This document shows, in pieces, positions 35,730-44,676 of a stretch of DNA of 64,000 nucleotides. The notes beneath the pieces are model-generated. The model made no database searches, had not been told where the DNA came from, and saw nothing but the letters and a program-made list of their open reading frames with translations. Numbering within the stretch: position 1 is the first letter of the stretch; each line of letters begins with the position of its first letter. The stretch is taken from the NCBI RefSeq assembly GCF_018728565.1, contig NZ_JACSOI010000008.1, forward strand, positions 1 through 64,000. The letters run 5' to 3'. Origin of the DNA: Zobellia russellii. Lineage in GTDB: Bacteria > Bacteroidota > Bacteroidia > Flavobacteriales > Flavobacteriaceae. A program made the translations under genes and the position numbers.

Positions 35730-37571
35730 ATGAAAAATCTTGTTCTCTTCGTAACTTATTTGTTGCCTCTTTTAAGTATGTGTCAGAATGTATCGTACGA
35801 AACGAATGTAACCATCAAATTGAATCAAAGTCTTGATGATGAACTTAATGTTCGTGTTTATCCTCCGGATGTCTTCAGTAAATTTGAATTTGTAGTGCCA
35901 CAAATCATTCCTGGTACTTATATGAAAGTGAATTATGTAAAATTTTATTCCAACTTTAGGGCATTTGATATATCCGGGGATGAAATGATGATTTCTAGAA
36001 AGGATAATGTTTTTTCGGTTCAAGGAAAACAAGCATTGGGGTATCTTGAGTATACGGTTCAACCATCGTTAGGTAATAGGAAATTCTGGGATAATATTTT
36101 GCCCTGCGGCGGAACCGTTATTACGGCTAAAAGTGCTTTGTTGAATTTTCAACTGGTAACCGGATATTTTGAAAATTTTGAAAATGCACCATTTAAGATA
36201 AAAGTAGTGCGGCCCAAAAGTTTTTACGGCGCTACATCAATGCAAAAAAGGATTTTGAATGATTCTACGGATATTTTATTTGCTACGGATTACAGGGCCC
36301 TAATTGATCAACCTGTTTTATATGCGGAACCAGATACTACATCATTTGTAACTAAAGGACATAAATTTAATATTGCTGTTCATTCAGAAAAGGGGAATAA
36401 TTCTGCGTTGCAATTAAAGGCTGGCTTTCAGAATATAATGAAATCCATTTCTGAATATTCAGGTTTTACTTCAAAGAATGATTATACATTTATATTATAC
36501 TTTGTTGATGAAGAGCGTTTAAGAGGATTTTTAAAATCGTTCGGTGTAGAGTCGGCATTGGAGCATGCGAACAGTTCTGTATATTACGATTTGGATTATC
36601 CGCCTAATAATAATTCTATTTCCAACTATGACCATATTGCTACACATGAGTATTTTCATACTATAACCCCCATAGGTTTTCATAGTAAGCTCATTGAAAA
36701 TTTTAATTTTCGCGAGCCTAATATGTCACAACACGTTTGGTTGTATGAAGGTGCTACGGATTATTTTGCCTTTTTGGTAAATGCAAAATACTTGTCCAAA
36801 AAGCCTGAACAGGATTTGCAGTTTGCAATTAGTTACTCTTTAAAGCACACGCGGCAAAGCATGGTAGAAAGCGCAGAAGATATCATAAGGAAAAATAATG
36901 TGGTCAGTTGGTTCACCAAAATGCAAGAGCTCAGTAATTTTTATCAAAAAGGTAAATTAATTGCCATGGGGTTGGATATGGCAATCATGGAAAAATCCAA
37001 TGGAAATAAAAGACTGATCAATATTTTAATGGAGCTTAAGAGAGAATATAAGAATACTGGTTTTTTAGAGAATGATTTAAAGGGTATTCTAATTGAGAAT
37101 GGAGTTCCTGGGGTAGATGTTTTTTTTAGGAGATATATTGAAGGTGCCGAAATACCACCATATGAAGAATACCTTAGAAAGCTTGGATATGTTTATTACC
37201 CATCAAAATCCAAACTTCCAAGTTATGGGGCTTTTAATATTAAAAAGAATAAGGCTAATTCCGGATGTTATGTAAGTTGGGCAAAAAGGAATTCTCTAGG
37301 ACTTAAAAAAGGAGATTCTGTTTTAGAAATAAATGATGTGCCTGCGTATCTTTTTTTATCAAATAAGGATAATGATGGGGTAATTTTAAATCCGCGGCTT
37401 TCAGATACCTTGTCAGTAACTTTTAAGCGTAAAGGGGTGGTTTTTAAAGTAAAATCCAGTCCTAAGCTAAAAAAAATACGAGGGCCCATTGTATTGGAGG
37501 CGAAGAATGTATCTCAAAGTCAAAGGTTATATAGAAATATGTTTTTCGGTTTAGGACCAGAAACTAACTAA
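35730..37571 (+). CDS. M61 (glycyl aminopeptidase-like) metalloprotease with PDZ domain
   Basis: A 613-residue exported protease. The signal peptide ends near residue 18 (LLSMCQN; the Cys may make it a lipoprotein). After an N-terminal beta domain comes the zinc motif HEYFH (within ATHEYFHTITPI, near residue 310) and the third ligand in WLYEGATDYFAFL. The C-terminal region (about 500-600) looks like the PDZ domain of this family. I start at MKNLVLFV rather than an upstream TTG. Substrate unknown, presumably periplasmic peptides. Confidence 0.88.
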   Translation: MKNLVLFVTYLLPLLSMCQNVSYETNVTIKLNQSLDDELNVRVYPPDVFSKFEFVVPQIIPGTYMKVNYVKFYSNFRAFDISGDEMMISRKDNVFSVQGKQALGYLEYTVQPSLGNRKFWDNILPCGGTVITAKSALLNFQLVTGYFENFENAPFKIKVVRPKSFYGATSMQKRILNDSTDILFATDYRALIDQPVLYAEPDTTSFVTKGHKFNIAVHSEKGNNSALQLKAGFQNIMKSISEYSGFTSKNDYTFILYFVDEERLRGFLKSFGVESALEHANSSVYYDLDYPPNNNSISNYDHIATHEYFHTITPIGFHSKLIENFNFREPNMSQHVWLYEGATDYFAFLVNAKYLSKKPEQDLQFAISYSLKHTRQSMVESAEDIIRKNNVVSWFTKMQELSNFYQKGKLIAMGLDMAIMEKSNGNKRLINILMELKREYKNTGFLENDLKGILIENGVPGVDVFFRRYIEGAEIPPYEEYLRKLGYVYYPSKSKLPSYGAFNIKKNKANSGCYVSWAKRNSLGLKKGDSVLEINDVPAYLFLSNKDNDGVILNPRLSDTLSVTFKRKGVVFKVKSSPKLKKIRGPIVLEAKNVSQSQRLYRNMFFGLGPETN

Positions 37572-37745
37572 GAAATCAGGATTTTTGATCGATATGATTA
37601 ATTCAACTTTGAATTATTTTATAGGTAAATAGAGTTTACAATTTCCTAAAGATTTCTATGGCTAAACGTATAGATATGGTAACTTAAATTAACCCTTGGC
37701 TAATATGTGTTTTGTTGTTTTAGTGTCAACTTAAAAACCACTAAA

Positions 37746-38900
37746 ATGAAAAAAATGAAATTTTTGTCAATGGCCGGATTATGCTTTTTATCCTTATTTA
37801 CTTCTTGCGATAAGTTAGATGATTTTATCGGAGGAGGAGCTCAGGACAAGGAGCGTAAAGAGCCATTGGTAATAGCGCATAGGGGCGCACAGTCTATTTA
37901 CCCTGAACATACCTTAAAGGCTTACGCAAAAGCTATTGAAATGGGGGCGGACTATATAGAGCCGGACTTGGTTATGACCAAGGATAGTGTTTTAATTGCA
38001 AGACACGAACCGTTTATCTCGGGTACCACCAATGTTGCGGATTTACCGGAGTTTGCTGATTTAAAAACTACCAAAAACCTAGACGGAAAGGAAATAACGG
38101 ATTGGTTTGTGTCCGATTTTACTTTGGAGCAAATCAAAAAATTAAAGGCGAAGCAGGCGCGTTCCGATCGTTCTAATAGTTTTGATGGTATGTTCCAGAT
38201 TCCAACTTTGGACGAAATCATCGCCTTGGCAAAATCAAGAAAAACTACAAAAGGAGAAAAAGTGGGGATATACCCAGAAATGAAGCATCCGTACTTTCAC
38301 AATCAATTGGGGCTTGCTATAGAAGATGCTTTGTTGGAGAAGTTGTCCGAAGCAAAATTAAACTCTTACCATTCGCCTGTATTTGTACAGTGTTTTGAGG
38401 TGGCTCCTTTGCAGTACATCAACTCAAAGTCAGATGTAAAGTTGGTTCAGCTTATATCAACCTATAATGTAAATGCAGATGGTACGTTAGATTTTAATGT
38501 TCCTGAGGGCGATTTTATTTCGTATGCCGCTCCTTTTGATTTTTATGCCAATGGCGATGCTAGAACTTATGAGTATTTCTCTACGGAAGAAGGTATGCGT
38601 TTTGTTTCTGAATATGCAGATGGGATAGGACCATGGAAACCTTTTGTAATTTCCTTTTCGAGGGATGAGAGTGGGGCAATTACTGTTCTGCCAAAAACCG
38701 ATTTTATTGATTTGGCCCATAAGTATGATTTAGATGTACACCCTTATACCTTTAGAAACGAAGATGAGAAGTGGAGCAACGGTAATGCTCAAGCTGAATA
38801 CCACTTGTTCTTTGATGCCGGTGTAGATGGCGTTTTTACGGATTATACGGATGAGGCCGTAAATGCAGTGCGTACTTGGGAAGGACTTAAGGAGGATTAA
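37746..38900 (+). CDS. glpQ: Glycerophosphodiester phosphodiesterase, periplasmic lipoprotein
   Basis: Hydrolyses glycerophosphodiesters to glycerol 3-phosphate and an alcohol. The 384-residue protein has a lipobox (SLFTSC, Cys21) after the start MKKMKFLSMAG. The GDPD domain shows AHRGAQSIYPEHT (catalytic His), EPDLVMTKDSVLIARHEP (metal ligands and second His), EMKHP and the C-terminal GVDGVFTDY. Length fits the GlpQ branch. I chose the start 13 codons inside the longest frame because it gives a proper signal peptide. Confidence 0.94.
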   Translation: MKKMKFLSMAGLCFLSLFTSCDKLDDFIGGGAQDKERKEPLVIAHRGAQSIYPEHTLKAYAKAIEMGADYIEPDLVMTKDSVLIARHEPFISGTTNVADLPEFADLKTTKNLDGKEITDWFVSDFTLEQIKKLKAKQARSDRSNSFDGMFQIPTLDEIIALAKSRKTTKGEKVGIYPEMKHPYFHNQLGLAIEDALLEKLSEAKLNSYHSPVFVQCFEVAPLQYINSKSDVKLVQLISTYNVNADGTLDFNVPEGDFISYAAPFDFYANGDARTYEYFSTEEGMRFVSEYADGIGPWKPFVISFSRDESGAITVLPKTDFIDLAHKYDLDVHPYTFRNEDEKWSNGNAQAEYHLFFDAGVDGVFTDYTDEAVNAVRTWEGLKED

Positions 38901-38931
38901 ATTCTCCTATTAAAATAACTAGATGTAAAAA

Positions 38932-38964
38932 AAACGTCCGAACCCATGGGGTTCGGACGTTTTA
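38932..38964. terminator. Bidirectional terminator between glpQ and glnA
   Basis: A long stem AAAACGTCCGAACC/GGTTCGGACGTTTT flanked by A's and T's, between two convergent genes. Confidence 0.92.
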
Positions 38965-38996
38965 CATTATGTCAACAACAAAAAAATTATATGCAA

Positions 38997-40013
38997 TTAT
39001 ACATCTGCAGACTTAACTGTCTTGATGATTCTACCTGCAATTTTGTATGGATCACCGTTAGAAGCTGGTCTACGATCTTCTAACCAACCTTTCCAGCCTT
39101 GTTCAACTGTAATGATTGGAATACGTATAGAAGCACCTCTATCTGAAATACCATAACTAAAGTCGGTAATAGAAGCAGTTTCATGAAGACCGGTCAAACG
39201 TTGGTCGTTAAATTCACCGTAAACGGCAATATGTTCTTTTACTACTGGACGGAAAGCCTCACAAATTTTCTCGTAAGTTTCTTTATCGCCACAAGTTCTT
39301 AATGTAGTGTTAGAGAAGTTAGCGTGCATACCAGAACCGTTCCAATCCATGTCTTTTCCTAATGGTTTCGGGTGGTACTCAATATAGTAACCATGTTGCT
39401 CTGTTAATCTATCTAAAAGGTATCTAGCAACCCAGATTTCATCTCCGGCTTTCTTAGCGCCTTTAGCAAATAATTGAAATTCCCATTGTCCAGAAGCAAC
39501 CTCTTGGTTAATTCCTTCAAAGTTCAATCCTGCATCAATACAAAGGTCAGCGTGCTCTTCTACGATATCTCTACCGTGAGTGTTTTTACCACCTACGGAA
39601 CAGTAGTACATTCCCTGTGGAGCAGGGTAACCACCAATAGGGAAACCTAAAGGAAGTTGAGTGGCCGTATCCATAATAAAGTATTCTTGCTCAAACCCGA
39701 ACCAGAAATCGTTATCATCATCATCAATAGTTGCTCTACCGTTAGATACATGTGGTGTTCCATCGGCATTTAAAACCTCGGTCATTACCAAGTATGCATC
39801 TCTACGTGCAGGATCTGGGTAAATGGCAACTGGCTTTAATAAACAATCTGAAGATCCACCTTCTGCTTGTCTTGTTGAACTTCCATCAAAAGACCACATT
39901 TCACAATCTTCTAATTTTCCTCCAAAATCGTTTACGACTTTGGTCTTGCTACGCATATTCTGTGTAGGGAAATATCCATCCAACCAGATGTACTCTAATT
40001 TAGTTTTGCTCAT
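38997..40013 (-). CDS. glnA: Glutamine synthetase, type II (GSII)
   Basis: Makes glutamine from glutamate, ammonia and ATP. The 338-residue protein is the short eukaryote-like GSII form: LEYIWLDGYFPTQNMRSKTKV at the start, DGSSTRQAEGGSSDC, FGFEQEYFIMD, GINQEVASGQWEFQ, NGSGMHANFSNT and RGASIRIP. I start at MSKTKLEYIW, since upstream codons are promoter-like. It is divergent from glnN; the -7 box TATTTTTG (40055-40048, minus) has no matching TTG, suggesting activator dependence. Confidence 0.95.
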   Translation of the reverse strand: MSKTKLEYIWLDGYFPTQNMRSKTKVVNDFGGKLEDCEMWSFDGSSTRQAEGGSSDCLLKPVAIYPDPARRDAYLVMTEVLNADGTPHVSNGRATIDDDDNDFWFGFEQEYFIMDTATQLPLGFPIGGYPAPQGMYYCSVGGKNTHGRDIVEEHADLCIDAGLNFEGINQEVASGQWEFQLFAKGAKKAGDEIWVARYLLDRLTEQHGYYIEYHPKPLGKDMDWNGSGMHANFSNTTLRTCGDKETYEKICEAFRPVVKEHIAVYGEFNDQRLTGLHETASITDFSYGISDRGASIRIPIITVEQGWKGWLEDRRPASNGDPYKIAGRIIKTVKSADV

Positions 40014-40072
40014 AATTACGGTAATTAATTTTAAATTTAAAGACAAACAAAAATATGTTTTTTGTTGAATTA

Positions 40073-40091
40073 TACTAATTTTTAGGGGGGT
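40073..40091 (-). promoter_or_regulatory. Degenerate proximal half-site at the glnA promoter
   Basis: On the minus strand ACCCCCCTAAAAATTAGTA keeps one arm of the ACCCC-N9-GGGGT palindrome. Its inferred centre is about 30 bp upstream of the glnA -7 box centre, as for the proximal palindrome of glnK. Confidence 0.35.
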
Positions 40092-40104
40092 AAATATCAA
40101 AAAA

Positions 40105-40135
40105 TTGAGTATAATTTAGGATAGCCCTATTTTTG
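40105..40135 (+). promoter_or_regulatory. Promoter of glnN
   Basis: TTG (40105-40107), 20 bp, TATTTTTG (40128-40135), a perfect TAnnTTTG box, about 90 bp before the glnN start codon. The -7 box lies inside the 40121-40144 palindrome. Confidence 0.7.
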
Positions 40136-40144
40136 ACAGGGTAT
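40121..40144. promoter_or_regulatory. Palindrome shared by the glnA and glnN promoters
   Basis: ATAGCCC-TATTTTTGAC-AGGGTAT closely resembles the distal glnK palindrome (ATACCCC-TATTTTTTT-GGGGTAT). It covers the glnN -7 box and is centred about 81 bp upstream of the glnA -7 box. Confidence 0.55.
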
Positions 40145-40224
40145 TTTGTGGTAAGTTGATTATTTTAAGTTTTTATTATTAAATCGTTAATCCTTATTTT
40201 AGCCGTTCAAAATTTTGTGAAAGT

Positions 40225-42411
40225 ATGTCTAGACAGCGATTTGATGCTATTGCCGAGAGCAGAAAGAGAGAGCGTATAAATGTTGATGAAAAGGGCCGTA
40301 GATCGGAGCTTTTTGCCAGCAACGTCTTCAATAGTGAACGAATGTTGCAATATCTTACCAAAGATGCATTGGCAAGTGTGCAGGGTGCTATTTTTTCAGG
40401 TTCAAAAATTGATAGAAAAATAGCGGACCAAGTAGCCGAGGCTATGAAATGTTGGGCTATTGAAATGGGGGCAACCCATTATACACATTGGTTTCAACCG
40501 CTTACCGGAGCTACAGCGGAGAAGCATGATGCTTTTTTTGATTTGATGCCTGATGGCAGGGCTTTGGAAAAGTTTGGTGGTGGACAATTGGTGCAGCAAG
40601 AACCAGATGCTTCCAGTTTTCCCAGTGGAGGAATAAGAAATACTTTTGAGGCGAGGGGGTATACGGCATGGGATCCAACTAGTCCCGCGTTTGTGTATGA
40701 TACTACCCTATGTATACCCACGATTTTCGTTTCCTATACGGGAGAGGCTTTAGATAATAAGGCGCCTTTGTTACGTGCATTAAGTGCGGTTGATGAAGCG
40801 GCAACTGCAGTTGCCCGATACTTTGATAAAACCGTGGTTAAGGTAAACGCAACATTGGGATGGGAACAGGAATATTTCCTAATAGACAAAGAACTTGCTT
40901 TTTCTCGCGTAGATATAAATTTAACCGGTCGTACTTTGGTGGGTCATTCTGCGGCTAAAGGTCAGCAGTTAGATGATCATTATTTTGGTGTAATACCGCT
41001 ACGGGCCATTAATTTTATGAAAGAATTAGAGGTGGAGTGTATGCGCCTCGGTATTCCGGTTAAAACAAGACATAACGAGGTGGCTCCCAATCAGTTTGAG
41101 TTGGCCCCGGTTTTTGAGGAAGCCAATTTAGCGGTGGATCACAACCTTCTTTTAATGGATGTGATGGATCGTATAGCCGATAAACATCATCTAAAGGTAC
41201 TTTTTCACGAAAAGCCGTTTGCTGAGATTAATGGATCCGGTAAACATAATAATTGGTCATTGGCCACAGATACGGGAGTAAACCTTTTAAGTCCGGGTTC
41301 TACGCCCATGAAAAACCTTCAATTTTTGACCTTTTTTATAAACACGATAAAGGCGGTTGATACGTATGAGGAGTTGTTGAGGTCTTCCATTGCATCGGCT
41401 AGTAACGATCATAGGTTGGGGGCAAATGAAGCACCACCGGCAATTCTATCCATATTCGTAGGTAAGCAGTTAGGTAGTGTTCTAGATGAGTTGGAGGGAG
41501 TCTCCAAAGGTAAATTGTCACCGGAGGAAAAAACAGAACTTAAACTTAATGTTGTTGGGAAAATACCGGAAATATTACTGGATAATACGGATCGTAACCG
41601 TACATCGCCCTTTGCGTTCACCGGAAATAAATTTGAGATGCGAGGCGTTGGTTCAAAGACCAATTGCGCCAAGCCTATGACTATTCTGAACACCATAGTC
41701 GCTAAGCAACTACAGGACTTTAAAAAGGAGGTAGATGCATTGGTAGACAAAAAGAGCCTGAAGAAAGATGAGGCTGTTTTTAATGTTCTCCGTGAGTATA
41801 TTAAAACCTCTAAGCGCATTCGTTTTGATGGCGATGGCTATAGCGATGAATGGGAAAAGGAAGCAAAACGAAGAAAATTAAGTAACAATAAAAATACGCC
41901 GCAAGCCTTACAGGTTCTGACCTCAAAGGAAAGTCTGGACCTTTTTGAGTCTATGGGCGTTATGAGTGAAAAAGAGGTTGCTGCTAGGCAGGAAGTAGAG
42001 CTAGAGGCCTATATATTACATATTCAGATAGAAGGTAGAGTTTTTAATGAATTGGTATACAATCATATAATTCCATCGGTTGTTGAGTATCAGAATATGT
42101 TGATTAAAAATGTTTTGGGCCTAAAGGAAATTTATGGTGCGGCACACCGTAAGTTAACAGACGGACAGTCCGGAATTATTGAGCAAATAGCGGAACATAT
42201 TGCCGAGCTAAAAAAACAAACGGATGCTATGACCGATGCTCGAAGAAAAGCCAATAAATATACGGACACCCATAAAAAAGCTTTTGCATACAGTGATAAT
42301 GTAAAACCTTATTTTGATGAGATAAGGATGCACTGCGATAAGCTGGAAAGGTTGGTAGATAACCGCTTTTGGCCATTAACCAAGTACAGGGAATTATTGT
42401 CTATTAAATAA
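40225..42411 (+). CDS. glnN: Glutamine synthetase, type III (GSIII)
   Basis: The large GS form typical of Bacteroidota and cyanobacteria. The 728 residues show the GSIII N-terminal domain (FGSNVFN-like FASNVFNSERM), the ATP/glutamate site regions GWEQEYFLIDKELAFSR, KTRHNEVAPNQFELAPVFEE, GSGKHNNWSLATDTG and NRTSPFAFTGNKFEMRGVGS, and a helical C-terminus. It is divergent from GSII with a shared regulatory region, so the two enzymes are probably controlled together. Confidence 0.96.
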   Translation: MSRQRFDAIAESRKRERINVDEKGRRSELFASNVFNSERMLQYLTKDALASVQGAIFSGSKIDRKIADQVAEAMKCWAIEMGATHYTHWFQPLTGATAEKHDAFFDLMPDGRALEKFGGGQLVQQEPDASSFPSGGIRNTFEARGYTAWDPTSPAFVYDTTLCIPTIFVSYTGEALDNKAPLLRALSAVDEAATAVARYFDKTVVKVNATLGWEQEYFLIDKELAFSRVDINLTGRTLVGHSAAKGQQLDDHYFGVIPLRAINFMKELEVECMRLGIPVKTRHNEVAPNQFELAPVFEEANLAVDHNLLLMDVMDRIADKHHLKVLFHEKPFAEINGSGKHNNWSLATDTGVNLLSPGSTPMKNLQFLTFFINTIKAVDTYEELLRSSIASASNDHRLGANEAPPAILSIFVGKQLGSVLDELEGVSKGKLSPEEKTELKLNVVGKIPEILLDNTDRNRTSPFAFTGNKFEMRGVGSKTNCAKPMTILNTIVAKQLQDFKKEVDALVDKKSLKKDEAVFNVLREYIKTSKRIRFDGDGYSDEWEKEAKRRKLSNNKNTPQALQVLTSKESLDLFESMGVMSEKEVAARQEVELEAYILHIQIEGRVFNELVYNHIIPSVVEYQNMLIKNVLGLKEIYGAAHRKLTDGQSGIIEQIAEHIAELKKQTDAMTDARRKANKYTDTHKKAFAYSDNVKPYFDEIRMHCDKLERLVDNRFWPLTKYRELLSIK

Positions 42412-42528
42412 AGCCATGGTATAGGTGTTCAGTGAAAATTCTTCTGTATTTAAGAACTTTTGGAAAGTTTTTTTTGTCAAGCAAGGATTATTCGGTGAAT
42501 ACCTTATTTTTGCCAAAAAGCCGTAATA

Positions 42529-43710
42529 ATGAGTTCGTCTACTAGTGAAAGATATAGCCAAAGAGGGGTTTCGGCCTCAAAAGAAGATGTGCACAATGCC
42601 ATAAAAAACATTGATAAGGGACTCTTTCCAAAGGCGTTCTGTAAAATTGTTCCGGATTATTTAACCAATGATGAAGACTATTGTTTGGTGATGCATGCAG
42701 ATGGGGCAGGAACAAAATCTTCGTTGGCCTATATGTACTGGAAAGAGACCGGAGACTTATCCGTTTGGAAAGGTATAGCACAAGATGCCCTTATCATGAA
42801 CATAGATGATCTTATCTGTGTGGGAGCAACAGATAATATTATGCTCTCCTCTACTATTGGGCGTAATAAAAACTTGATTCCGGGTGAAGTTATATCCGAA
42901 ATCATAAACGGCACCGAAGAACTTATAAAAGATTTGGCATCCCATGGGTTGACCATTCGTTCTACGGGGGGAGAAACGGCAGATGTAGGTGATTTGGTTC
43001 GGACTATTATTGTAGATTCTACGGTTACGGCGCGTCTAAAGAAAGCAGATGTCATAGATAATGCCAATATAAAGGCAGGAGATGTTATTGTTGGTTTGGC
43101 CTCCTTTGGTCAAGCAACCTATGAAAAGGAGTACAACGGGGGTATGGGCAGTAACGGGTTGACTTCTGCGAGGCACGATGTTTTCTCTAAATATCTTGCT
43201 GAGAAATATCCAGAGAGTTTTGATGCTTCCGTACCAGATGATTTGGTGTATTCAGGGAGCACAAAATTAACGGATAAAGTTGATGAAAATGTACCATTGG
43301 ATGCGGGTAAATTAGTATTGTCACCTACCCGAACGTATGCACCTATCGTAAAGAAAATTTTAAACAAATATTCTTCCCAGGATATTCATGGTATGGTACA
43401 CTGTAGTGGTGGTGCGCAAACTAAAATTCTACACTTTGTAGATGAGCTTCATATTATAAAGGACAATCTTTTTCCTGTGCCACCTCTGTTTAAATTAATT
43501 CAAGAACAATCCGGTACGGACTGGAAAGAAATGTACCAGGTGTTCAACTGTGGTCATCGTCTTGAGATTTATACCAGTGAAGCCGTAGCCAAAGATCTTA
43601 TTGCAATTTCCGAAAGCTTTGGTGTAGATGCTCAAATTGTAGGTAGGGTAGAGGCAAGTCCTTCTAAAAAACTGACCATAGAGAGTACTTATGGCAAGTT
43701 TGTCTATTAA
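42529..43710 (+). CDS. purM: Phosphoribosylformylglycinamidine cyclo-ligase (AIR synthetase), Bacteroidota form
   Basis: Closes the imidazole ring in purine synthesis. The 393-residue protein begins RYSQRGVSASKEDVHNAIKN and contains the PurM motifs HADGAGTKSSLAY, DALIMNIDDLICVGA, TGGETADVGDLVRTIIVDSTV and a C-terminal ATP-binding half ending in the GRVEASP region. It is longer than enterobacterial PurM but matches the Bacteroidota type. A TATTTTTG -7 box (42505-42512) precedes it. Confidence 0.88.
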   Translation: MSSSTSERYSQRGVSASKEDVHNAIKNIDKGLFPKAFCKIVPDYLTNDEDYCLVMHADGAGTKSSLAYMYWKETGDLSVWKGIAQDALIMNIDDLICVGATDNIMLSSTIGRNKNLIPGEVISEIINGTEELIKDLASHGLTIRSTGGETADVGDLVRTIIVDSTVTARLKKADVIDNANIKAGDVIVGLASFGQATYEKEYNGGMGSNGLTSARHDVFSKYLAEKYPESFDASVPDDLVYSGSTKLTDKVDENVPLDAGKLVLSPTRTYAPIVKKILNKYSSQDIHGMVHCSGGAQTKILHFVDELHIIKDNLFPVPPLFKLIQEQSGTDWKEMYQVFNCGHRLEIYTSEAVAKDLIAISESFGVDAQIVGRVEASPSKKLTIESTYGKFVY

Positions 43711-43760
43711 AGCATACGAATCGTTTCAATACTTCGTTTTCTATAGTAAACAGTAGTACT

Positions 43761-44213
43761 ATGGAGAGAAAACAGTTCTTAAAAACCCTAGGGGCCAGTG
43801 CAGCTTTTGCCTTGGCTTTTCCATGTTTACATGGCTGCTCTAGTGACAGTGGCGATGATGGGGAAGCAGAGGGAAACACCCCAATACCTACTGGAATAGA
43901 TTTCACTCTTGATTTGGACGCTCCGGAAAATGCGAAACTAGCCAGTAATGGCGGTTTTGTTTTGAAAAATTTAGTGGTGGTGGCTAAAAATTTGGAAGGA
44001 GAATTTGTTGCTGCTAGTCAAGTTTGTAGTCATCAGGGATATGAAGAAGTGCGTTTTGCCAATTTGCATGGAGGTATTTTTTATTGTGATGTGCATGGTT
44101 CCCAATTTGAGCAAGATGGTACTCCAAAGAACAAGGTAGACAGTGCTACACCCAAGGCATTGAAAATTTTTAAAACCGAATTAACGGATAATATGCTACG
44201 CGTATTTGAATAA
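43761..44213 (+). CDS. Rieske [2Fe-2S] lipoprotein
   Basis: A 150-residue exported iron-sulfur protein. The N-terminus ERKQFLKTLGASAAFALAF resembles a Tat signal (Arg-Lys pair), and LHGC (Cys26) is a lipobox. The Rieske cluster ligands are Cys89/His91 in VCSHQG and Cys109/His112 in YCDVHGSQF. There are no other domains, so it is not the bc1 subunit. It is first of three closely spaced redox genes with a thioredoxin-like protein and ApbE. Confidence 0.9.
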   Translation: MERKQFLKTLGASAAFALAFPCLHGCSSDSGDDGEAEGNTPIPTGIDFTLDLDAPENAKLASNGGFVLKNLVVVAKNLEGEFVAASQVCSHQGYEEVRFANLHGGIFYCDVHGSQFEQDGTPKNKVDSATPKALKIFKTELTDNMLRVFE

Positions 44214-44241
44214 ATGGCATTGAATTTGTTTTAATCCAGAT

Positions 44242-44676
44242 ATGAAAAAAGTCGTATTCTTACTATGTATGAGTTTTGCTAGTTCTCTTTTTGCCCAAAA
44301 TTGGCAAGAGAACTATACAGAAGCCCAAGCTCTGGCAAAAGAAACCAACAAAAACCTATTATTGGTTTTTGCTGGGTCAGATTGGTGTGCACCTTGCATA
44401 AAACTGGAAAAGACTATTTGGGAATCTGCAAATTTTAAACAGTTTGCAAAGACGGATTTGGTGCTCTACAAAGCGGATTTTCCGAGAAAGAAAGTCAATA
44501 AACTTAGTAAGGATTTAGTTGTCCAAAATGCAGATTTGGCAGGAAAATATAATCCGCAAGGGCACTTTCCTTTGGTTGTTCTTTTAAATGAAGATGGTAA
44601 GGTTCTAGGGAATACAGGTTATCTTAAACTTACTCCGGAAGCGTATGTAAATCACTTAAAGACTTTTTTAAAGTGA
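44242..44676 (+). CDS. Exported thioredoxin-like protein
   Basis: A 144-residue periplasmic protein: signal peptide 1-18 (ending SLFAQ) and one thioredoxin fold with active site WCAPC (Cys49, Cys52), followed by the Pro-containing strand HFPLVVLLNEDGKVLG. It resembles the DUF255/thioredoxin_7 type. It would reduce or form disulfides outside the cytoplasm. Its stop codon overlaps the GTG start of apbE. Confidence 0.9.
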   Translation: MKKVVFLLCMSFASSLFAQNWQENYTEAQALAKETNKNLLLVFAGSDWCAPCIKLEKTIWESANFKQFAKTDLVLYKADFPRKKVNKLSKDLVVQNADLAGKYNPQGHFPLVVLLNEDGKVLGNTGYLKLTPEAYVNHLKTFLK

